Assembly (NCBI GenBank): GCA_914767715.1
Contig: OU612073.1
Coordinates: 19,408,001 to 19,468,000, forward strand
Reading direction: 5' to 3'
Length of the DNA stretch: 60,000 nt
Source of the DNA: Membranipora membranacea
Lineage: Eukaryota; Bryozoa; Gymnolaemata; Cheilostomatida; Membraniporidae
This document shows, piece by piece, positions 51,401 to 60,000 of the stretch. A program made the position numbers and the translations under genes. The first letter of the stretch is position 1, and each line of letters opens with the position of its first letter. The notes beneath the pieces are model-generated. The model saw only the letters and a list, made by a program, of their open reading frames with translations, was not told the origin of the DNA and made no database searches.

Positions 51401-54400
51401 GGTAGATTGATAAAAGAGGGGTGACTCATCTGAATTAAGAGTGCTGAACAAATCTAAACTAACACTTCTTTGTAAAGGATACAATATTAAAAGGTTGTAT
51501 AGTTTCGTAAATGGTCTAAATCAGTAATAAGAGAAATCAAACTAAAATGTCAAATATGATATCTTCTAACAAATGAGTTTTGTGGTGACCTTCATACAAT
51601 CTGCAAAGTGATCTATAAATAACATCACACAGTCCCCTTGAGCAGTGTAACACCCTTACTTATAGAAATTTGAGAACACGCACATTCACTGATATAATTT
51701 AGTCTCATCGTCATTGTCTGTCTTAGTTGATTGGAGAGCATATTTTAATTTCATAAAACCTTAAATTGAGTGGTAAATTAGACCACTGACTTTGATTTGG
51801 TTGGCCATTAGGGCAAAAATTTAGCTATGTGTCACACTCGTTTCAGACCAGCTCATGAAGGCTTTGAGTAGGAGTTGATATGAGATCTTAAGATGAGAAT
51901 GAGTCACGAATCAGATAGGGTATCTCTCATGTTAATTAGTCTAAGAAAGCCTGAGAAATACACAGTAATCACAAGTATGCAGAATATGTAACAACTATAG
52001 ATGGAGATATGGGGGTTCAGTGATTGTAGAGATGGTCATCATTAGGCCTATATAGTAAAGTTTGTCTCAACAGCTCTCGTCAAGTTGTGACTAACTCTTA
52101 ATCTGGTACGATCCTGTTTGCCCTTATTTGGGAGTCGCCCTCCCTTTACTGATAAGCTGCAGACACGAGAGATTGGTCAATAATTGACGCCTCATCGTGA
52201 TATTGAAATCTCCCTGGTGAATAGTAGGTGGCCCATTGTTTTTTGGAGTGGAGATGTAACATAAAGTGTTATAATATCAAACCAAGTAAGGGGATTCCAA
52301 AATATGAAAAAATTAACACTTGGAGAAATGTGGGATTATGACAGATTAATGTAATGTGGAGGAATTGTCAAACTGCCTGAATGGTGCTCACATTGCTCAG
52401 GTCAGGTCAGGTCAGTCTATTCCTGTGAACATAAGTATATTGAAGTGTGCAATTTTTGAAATGCAGGCCTATGAATTTTGATATCATATATCAATTCAGG
52501 TAGTCTAAGGGTTTAAACTCTGCCTGGCCTGCTCTAGTTCAACTCCACTATTATTCACAGACTTCCATCCTACCCACTGAGTGCTTGCTTTCCATGGCTA
52601 TCCCACAAATTGGATGTTTGTTCATTAATCATTTTTTCCCGCTGGGTTCTCAGTAGAGGGGCGGAACTCCAAATGTAGGCAAGCTAGATCAAATATGAAC
52701 TAGTAAAGTAAACATATCAGAGAATTTAATGGCCGAGCAATGGAAACTATACATATTATATCTGATCCGATACCAGCTTCTCTCACAACCCACGAGTCCT
52801 GGCATGGATACCAGACAAAAGGCTGGATCAGGTATACAAAAATAGAGGAGTTATCTTACCTCTAGGCCAGGTATATTTAGAGCTGGCCATTCCAGAGTAG
52901 CGTTTATAACACAGTTAATACCGAGAGCTTTAACTTTCTCTTCTTTGAGAGCCATAACTCCACATATATACAGTTGATCGTTCACTGATGATATAGCCTT
53001 AAATGTTCCTGTATATGTATATATATAAAACATGAGAACATGAGGGCATTCAGATCAGAGACTTTTGAGGTTAACAATTTTTTACAGTGACATCAAGACG
53101 TAAAACTGAGTGCCTCATAACACTTTCCCTTCCTATTTCTTCATTGTTTAAACATGTGTTATTTAGGTTAACATAAAAATGGTGCAGCCCAGTAGTGCCT
53201 CTTGTTCAGACTTGTGGCAAATGGTGCTGAAAATAAACATTAAAAATCTTTGGCAGGAATTTTGGCAGATAATGAACTGAGTGACGCTTGTTGAGTTTAT
53301 GTTTACACATTGATAACTATGGAATGTGTAACCAAGGCATGCCATGGAAACACGACAAAATCACTGTCTATGGAAAGATTGTAAATTAGTTTTTATATCC
53401 CAATTTTTATGATGAATGCCACTCTAGTCTGGAGTGCAGTTAGATGACTGCCAATAAGTATGTCGAGTAATAAACTGGCCTGTATTACTCATCTTGTCCT
53501 CTCAGTATAACATGTCAGCTCTTCTAGTATTATCATCAGATAACTTGTAGACAAATTTGAATCTCTTTATGATGTTTTATGGTATTAGAAAGCTAAATAA
53601 TTATTATAATCAGACAACCATCATACTATATACTCATATAACAAACACATTCAACTGGCCGACATACAGGATGGCCGTGTATATAGGAGACATTCACACC
53701 TGAATGCTGCCAGGTACGGTACACCTGAAGCACATGTCTTCCATACTACCACAGACCATCATGTATATCAGATTAAACCAGAAACTAGCGATAGTTATAA
53801 TATTTCTCACCTATATCACCAAATGTGCCAGGTGCGAACTTGGCCGGTCGACCAATCACAAACGAGGTCATTCTGTCGGCAGTACGATGGTTTACAGAGT
53901 CACTGGAACCAAATAATCGAGGTCTGAAAAAATAAAAACAAATCTGTGTTATTAATTGAATCAAGGATTGTCCATCCGAAGCCATGTCCAGGTATAGACA
54001 CAGAGAGGGAAGAGGGAAGGAAGCACACAGGTGCAATAACCTGAGCACCTGACTGGACTTATCTTATCAATATAAAGTAAAAAATAAATTATTGCAGCTT
54101 GACAACTATTGTTTGGTCAGGATAGACTGTCACTGAACAAAAAAAGAAGCCTACTAAAATATACTGTCACAGAGTAAGGATATAACCTTACTCTGTGATA
54201 CTGTTGTACCTACCACGCTAAGTGTGCTACAGACACATCTATAATACAGCTGGCAATCTGCCAATCAAATAGAGGATGTTTTGACGTGTTTTTTGTAAAT
54301 AATTTAATGCAGTTATGTACATATCCAGCCCTAACCTCATTCAATTAATACAGCAGAAATCAATTAATGCAGCAAATCCCTTAGAAGTTTAATCCTCAGA

Positions 54401-56187
54401 TTCAGCAATGTCAAAATAATATCAAGGCACAAGGCCACAGTTCAAATTTTGACAGTCAAGGGCATGACTAGCAAATCTCAGTCTTGGACTCTTGGTAACC
54501 AGCAGTGAATGGTAATTTATTCAGAGCACCCTTAGCAGAGGAAATGTATATAAGATCCATTTCCTTGTGCTAGAATATTGCAAAAATGTAAAACTGCCTC
54601 ATCTGTGAAGAGGGAGACAAGAGCGTTCCCACTCTTATAGACTTTAACTGCTCTGCTCTTCCTGTCCAGAATACACTCTAGTTATACCAGCAAAACGATC
54701 TACTTGTCTAAAATCAGTACCAAAGCCTCAGACTAGAACAGCGCCAAGATCAAAATTCCCTCTCATTCACTATTATTGGAATAATGACTATAGTTGTCGA
54801 CTATGGAGTACTTTCTTTATTACACATCTTTTCCTTTCCCTGTCAGCTCTCAGCGTTTAATTTTTTTGAGGATCAATAATGGATTTTCCCATCTGTTTGA
54901 ATCATTGATCGATGCAATGAAGCCATTTATATACATAAAGAGGCGTTATAATATATATATTATAAAGAGTTGTTATGTATACTAAAGAGTCGATCATCCC
55001 GGCGTGAAACGATCATCCCGGAGTGAAATGAGAAATAATAACCAATAATACAGCAGATAAAGCAACTGGCTTCCTTACAGGAAAATCCGCTAAAAGTGAG
55101 AGATTGAATTTGCTGAGAAATACAATTCGTGTTAGCTTAGCTAATTGGAATGCTGCCACACCAGCATTTTTTCAATAAATGTTGCTCCCATTTCCCCCTT
55201 GGTCACCCTAAAATAATCTTACTTTCTGCCGTTAGATTTGGATGACTTCTGAGCTGTTCTGATAACATTCTTTAAATTCTCGAGTTCAGCTCTGCTGAGA
55301 GGAGTCTGTATAACGACCCGGTCTCGGTGTCCTGGACTCGCTGATCGAGCTCTGTGCTGACGTCGGGTGAGTGTAGAGGAGCGGTGACCTTCTGACCCTG
55401 CCGAGTTAGGATGCAGTGACTGATTTGATAAATGATCATTTGACTTATAGCGTGAGTATCTCTTACCGGAGTCTGTTTTGTCCTTATAATGTGCTGCTGA
55501 ATTGTTAGAGAGTATGTGATCGCTGCCGCCCCTTGACATGTCATACTTACTAGCGCTGACATGAGGTGGTAGATGTGTAGGCCTGTAGCTTGTAAATGTT
55601 TTGTCAGCTCCATTATATCCGTTAACATAGCCATTAGTACCCGCCTGTTGTGGCTTCTTATGACTAGAATAACCGTTTGAGTGACCGTTGGAGGTTGGCG
55701 TATCGACGTATTTAATTCTGGTTCCATAAGACGGCATACTGACTGGTCGGGTCTGCCTCTTGTCCCGTGACTGATTACGTTGCTGACTGGTAGAAGGAGG
55801 TTTAGTGTACTCGTTAACTTCAGCTCTCTGCTGCCGCGAAGGTAGATCAGCTTCAGTGAAACTTACACGCAGTACCTTTCTCTTACCGGAGGATTGCTGC
55901 TGACGCTCCTGCTGCTGACGCTCCTGCTGCTGACGCTCCTGCTGCTGACGCTCCTGCTGCTGACGCTCCTGCTGCTGACGCTCCTGCTGCTGACGCTCCT
56001 GCTGCTGACGCTCCTGCTGCTGACGCTCCTGCTGCTGACGCTCCTGCTGCTGACGCTCCTGCGGTGACTTCATACCAGTACTTAGTACCAGCTGCTGTTT
56101 AATGATATCATGTTCCTGTTGATGACTCGACGTCGCAGTGATATTTTTATGCTTATCAACACTTAGATTGCTTAACCCTGCTCCCAT
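48415..56187 (-). CDS. DUSP-2, atypical dual-specificity phosphatase with long N- and C-terminal extensions
   Basis: Exons 56187-55223, 53923-53811, 53008-52860, 51200-51026, 50560-50442 and 48885-48415 join in frame to 663 residues with a TGA stop. Residues 1-359 are a low-complexity extension. It begins MGAGLSNLS, a good N-myristoylation consensus (Gly2, Ser6), carries about eleven ERQQQ repeats, and is then Ser, Arg and His rich. The phosphatase domain spans about 360-507: LYICGVMALKEEKVKALGI, likely acid Asp417, loop HCMAGISRS with Cys448 and Arg454, then AYSHMKAKRPLIRPNDGFWR. A Ser/Pro/Asn-rich 156-residue tail follows. It is a same-strand tandem paralogue of DUSP-1. The DUSP14-like family is usually about 200 residues, so both extensions are unusual. 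A shorter product from an internal start near the domain is possible. Confidence 0.85.
50737..50877. mobile_element. MITE-like inverted repeat in a DUSP-2 intron
   Basis: A 141-bp segment with terminal arms GCCCAGTTTCAACTTATTTT-type and, at the other end, CAGTTGAAACTGGGC. Inner complementary blocks include GGTACTAAAAAGGTAC-type sequence against GTACCTTTTTAGTA, and ACTCAATGTTGAGT-type sequence against ACTCAACTTTGAGT. No clear target-site duplication was found. Confidence 0.65.
54168..54197. mobile_element. 30-bp palindrome, micro-element family A copy 2, with 7-bp target duplication
   Basis: Half-sites CACAGAGTAAGG and CCTTACTCTGTG with a 6-bp centre. The full unit differs by one base from the copy at 29670. 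It is bounded by exact 7-bp direct repeats ATACTGT at 54161-54167 and 54198-54204. It lies in DUSP-2 intron 1. Confidence 0.75.
54991..55029. repeat. 19-bp tandem duplication
   Basis: CGATCATCCCGGCGTGAAA is followed directly by CGATCATCCCGGAGTGAAA, two copies differing by one base, in DUSP-2 intron 1. Confidence 0.75.
55896..56060 (-). repeat. Coding minisatellite, eleven 15-bp units encoding ERQQQ
   Basis: The plus-strand unit GCTGCTGACGCTCCT is repeated eleven times (165 bp) with essentially no substitutions. It lies inside the first coding exon of DUSP-2, and the unit is a multiple of three. The perfect DNA identity, synonymous sites included, points to recent expansion or gene-conversion homogenisation. 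Confidence 0.93.
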
Positions 56188-59100
56188 AACAACAGCAGTG
56201 TGTCTATGAGGAGGGTATCCCAGTAATCAGCAAGGCTGAGAGAGAGGCTAATGATGTATATCAGCTACTGATGGAGTCAGATACACCAAATAAACCTACG
56301 ATCTGTGTATGTAGAGTAGCTATGAGGATATGATCACCGATCAGATACAGTATATATTATACAGTCTAACAGAGAGAGAGAGAGAGAGAGAGAGCGTGAT
56401 AATCCTGTATATACTGATCAGTGTGCTGTAGTGTAGTGTGCCAGTACGTATGTAAGTCAATATGATATAATCAGCAGATAAGCTTGTATCTTATGAATGA
56501 AGTATTTATAAATGATCGAGCGTGTGAATAAAAGGAATGTCACTGACTGTATTCAGTTTGTAGCTCATCAGGTATGGTGCATTCTGCAGTCTGGAGGGCG
56601 AAACGCTTAGGTAAATTCTTTAAAGTGACTTTGTTGCTCTGACACCAGAAGGCGAGCTATAGAATAAAATCAGACCACTGATTCCTGAATCTTTTATACC
56701 CGCCACAGTTTCAACAAATGTGATAATAATCTTACTGTTCCAATAAGAGAAAAAATTTCACCATATCTTAAAAAGTAACTGTTTCATACATGTTACTTTT
56801 TTTTCTCCTTTGTGTTTTGTGGTTTCGTGTTCCCTTTGTGTTGCTTGTGAGATTTACACACCTGGCTGGTCAATCTGAATAGTAGAGCTCAGACATGGTG
56901 AAAGTGAGCTTCATCGTGTAAGCCAGTATAATGATAATACAGTGAAGACTTAGATTCCATGTGATAATATTATGTGTATAACTGTTGAATACTGCCAAGA
57001 TGAGGAGCTTGAATAACAAAATGTCAATGAAGAAGATGCAGTTATCCTTTTGTCTAAAGATTACATAGTCTTAGTCTGAATGTTAGGAGTTATGTAAACA
57101 TCTAACTCGTTAGATTTACTCTAATTAATCAGAGGTAAAAGTTACAATGAAGATTAGACCTCTAATTGATCCAAATCAGCTAAATATAAAAGAATCTAAA
57201 TTTGATGCCGCCTCTCTGCATGAGATTTAAGTTTATAAAGATATTAATTTTACGCTGTGCTGCTATTTTGTAGCCGATGATGAAGCAGGCTAGACATATA
57301 CGGCCTATATTATATTAGTATTTATCAGTATAGGAGAAACTGACTGAAGGTATACATATTACAGCATGAATTCAGTGCTAACTAATAAAGTACACAGCTG
57401 AATAAGTATTTAGACATAGAAGCTTGTGAGCCTGAGGCACTATTTGATTGTGTTAGAGCATTGAGAGGGGTGGGATTGTAAACACTCTGTCATCAAAACA
57501 ACTCAGAACATAACATTAATATAGCTTGGTTGTTTTTAAGATTCCTGCTATTGATCGACAAAACAATGATGTAAGGACACTTTAAGGATTCCCAGAGGGA
57601 CAACAACAACAGACAGAGATAACAATTAGTCTGAGAAACTGTCACCAAAATTAGAGAACTTGTCCAGACTAGACAAATATCTCTGCTCTACGCAATGCAT
57701 TTATTAATTCAAAACGTTATTTTCCGAAAGTCCTGAAGCATAAGAGGTAAAAATCAGCTAGGAAACATTCCTGCATGGTCTTTCCCTAGCTTGCTCGATA
57801 AAAACCTTGACCTTGTACAACATCATCTATATCCTCCAACCTTCTTATATTATTTTTCACCCCATATCATACCACTTTAACAATATCTAGGCTTCTGTAT
57901 CCACTTTACGATTATCTCGGTGGTAGGGATAAAGATGCCAAAACACCCTTATCCCACATTTACAAGTCGTTGCTGGTAGTTATAAAGCTGCCCCCAATAA
58001 AAACTGTTTAGTAAACTCTTACATATCGCCAATCAACGGAGCCCGAACTCAGACGGCAATCAAATTATCTAATGAATATGTAATAGTGATGTATGTAGTA
58101 TTTATATTTTTATTCATCCATGGCTGTTGAATAATTTCAGTGGAGGAAATCATCCTCCGGACATCAAAAAATTTGGAATTCTTCACATCACAGCTCATAG
58201 CAGTGGAGATTAGATTGAAGAGCAGCAGCCAACTTGATATAACCTAGACACGGGTAAAAAGGCTAATAACATTATTAGAGTTATACTCCCTTGTCCAAGG
58301 GTAAAACAACTACAGATTAATCTTCCGTAGAGCTAGTTGCTGTCCTCTCTACCTACAATGTTATACAGAGCAGAGCTCAGCGGTAGACCTCAACCAGTTA
58401 CTGAGCAGAGAATGATCCATTCAAAACATGGACAAACTAATTCAGCCTTTATCCGGACAATAATACTTGGAATTGAAACATGAAAAGGCTGGATGTGGAC
58501 AGAGCAAGTTTGAAAAAGAAGGCTAGAAGTAGAGACGGCTGTAGATGCATGATGAGACCAAAATGAAGGCAGTCATTGTCATATCCACAGACTGATAAGA
58601 TGATGATGAAATCCTGGTAGATATATTAATTTGTTGCATATTAAATTTAACAAAAACAGGCTTGTTGCTGCCAGCAGCGCCGTTTCAAGTAATTAATCTC
58701 AAACAAAGTTTTTACAGACGTCAGAACACGGAACCCTTTTGCAATAATATAGATTCTCCTAAACTAGCAAGATGACAATAGTACTATATTTTAGAAAAGC
58801 GCCCTTGCCATAAAAGTTACACAAACAAGTAACAGTGATAAGCTGTAGAGCTGAGATGTAGCTGTTCTATACTGGTCAGACCAGTTCGTTGTACTGTATT
58901 TTGGGACTCAAACACAAATTGTTGTGTGGAGAAAGTGGGAAATGCTGATTATGACTCACCTTGTTTACTTGAGCAGGGAAACAAATATCACTGTGACTGG
59001 GGATATCAGAGAATCATTTCATTATCTGGCTATGGGCAGTCAGATTGACCCAAACCACCAGTCCTCTAATTCCAGTTCTAATATGCTGGAGTTGAAGCTT

Positions 59101-59767
59101 ATCTTTTAGTGATAGTATCAACTTTTGGTGTACTTGTGGTTATCAAGGAGTAAGAGAGACCTTATTCTGTTATTGTTGAATCTATATCCAAGTCCCAGTG
59201 GAAAAAGATTAGCAGTAACCTAAAATCATTTAATTAATTGAATAATAATTGAAATGATAAATGCCAACCAAGGTTCTTTCTGCTATTCCTGAGTTTACCG
59301 CTAATATCTAGTCTATTATTATGTTTAAATGCAGCTTTTCATAACAATGTTCATAGAATATGCCCTCTGCCTGGTAGATTAGTCAGATCTATGACTAGTG
59401 CACAGTAAATAAACTGGCAAATGTCTAATTAGATGTTGGAAATTAAGATTTCTTTCTCAAAAAGCCTATTCTCCCAAATTTTGTGTAACGGAAGTGAACC
59501 ACTTGGATACCAAAACCTTAGTAATGTTATTTTCTATTGGGTTAAATTATGTTAAATCTGGTTTAATTGGCTTAAAATTGACTTGATATCTTACTTATTT
59601 TAAATCGATACATAGAGTTACTCCATTAAATGAGTATAAACGTATCATTGTGTAGTTCACTATATAAAGTGAACTGGTCATGAAAGGAAACTAGTAACTA
59701 AAATAGCACTGACTCAGCAGTGTGGGAAAGAAATTTCTGGTCAGCAGAAATAATACTAAAACTCAAA
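56188..59767. other. Upstream region of DUSP-2, no gene seen
   Basis: It contains the DUSP-2 promoter side. An AG dinucleotide microsatellite of about 12 units runs 56371-56394, about 190 bp before the start codon. Otherwise it is AT-rich sequence with short random open frames such as 58924-59109. No RNA gene or transposon is recognised. Confidence 0.4.
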
Positions 59768-59799
59768 ATGGCATCCACAAGTCGTGCACCAGCTGGAAG
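59768..59799 (+). CDS. Possible first coding exon of a gene running off the right edge
   Basis: CAAAATGG gives a good start context. The reading MASTSRAPAGR leads to AG followed by GTATTG, a weak donor, after 32 nt. The exon is too short to identify. It could equally be chance; RNA evidence or the next contig would be needed. Confidence 0.2.
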
Positions 59800-60000
59800 G
59801 TATTGTATTTGAAAGATTATGATAATATTAATGTTGATTGATATGATGTGAATAGTCAGTCCAGTGTGTGTGTTACTCATTACTGAGTGTTATTCAAATC
59901 ATCATTGTTGTTGTCAGCTGCAACTCACAGGACAGGTCACACCTGAAGGAAAACTAAACTAGTACTACCATCAATCAACCTACTTATTCTTGTTAATAAT

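Noticed and set aside
55272-55727. 151-residue minus-strand frame overlapping DUSP-2 exon 1
   Set aside because: It is in another frame of the exon that links by phase to the phosphatase. The low stop density reflects the biased composition of that exon.
55896-56060. Possible CRISPR-like or satellite array
   Set aside because: Units are 15 bp, contiguous and without spacers. They sit in frame inside an exon, so this is a coding minisatellite.
59648-59688. Hairpin AGTTCACT/AGTGAACT as another micro-element
   Set aside because: The stem is interrupted, the ends are not CA and TG, and I see no flanking 7-bp direct repeat.

Overview
The window is nuclear DNA from an animal: AT-rich, with genes split by GT-AG introns and typical metazoan gene families. 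There are no bacterial operons, ribosome binding sites or CRISPR arrays. The species cannot be fixed from sequence alone. An Eph-type receptor ectodomain plus the ciliary gene IFT88 means a metazoan with cilia, probably an invertebrate. Exons were joined by eye from splice sites and reading phase. For IFT88, the glycosyltransferase-like gene, the nested gene and DUSP-2, every junction keeps frame from start codon to stop codon.

Layout. (1) About 0.2-7.3 kb, minus strand: the 5' part of an Eph-receptor-like gene (signal peptide and most of the ephrin-binding domain), running off the left edge. A second signal-peptide exon with the same splice phase lies at 18.1-18.2 kb, so the locus may have two promoters. 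(2) 21.3-35.2 kb, minus: complete IFT88 in 22 coding exons (856 residues). Its introns hold a tRNA-Leu(AAG) and several inverted-repeat elements. (3) 37.0-44.5 kb, plus: a seven-exon type II membrane protein resembling a glycosyltransferase (481 residues), divergent from IFT88. Its 4.4 kb third intron contains a complete six-exon antisense gene (38.6-41.7 kb, 497 residues) that I do not recognise. (4) 45.2-46.5 kb and 48.4-56.2 kb, minus: two tandem atypical dual-specificity phosphatases with the same exon layout. The second has a 360-residue N-terminal extension with an N-myristoylation-type start and eleven identical 15-bp repeats, plus a 156-residue tail. (5) 56.2-60 kb: no convincing gene.

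The most unusual signal is a set of tiny perfect or near-perfect palindromes (18-32 bp, each starting CA and ending TG). Four sit between exact 7-bp direct repeats, and a fifth between 7-bp repeats with one mismatch after a nested insertion is removed. They occur as three sequence families (two copies, two copies, one copy), look like minimal transposed elements, and come with larger MITE-like elements with 8-bp, TTA or TA target duplications. Functionally the genes cover cell-contact signalling (Eph), cilium building (IFT88), probable Golgi glycosylation and protein dephosphorylation; nothing suggests they act in one pathway.
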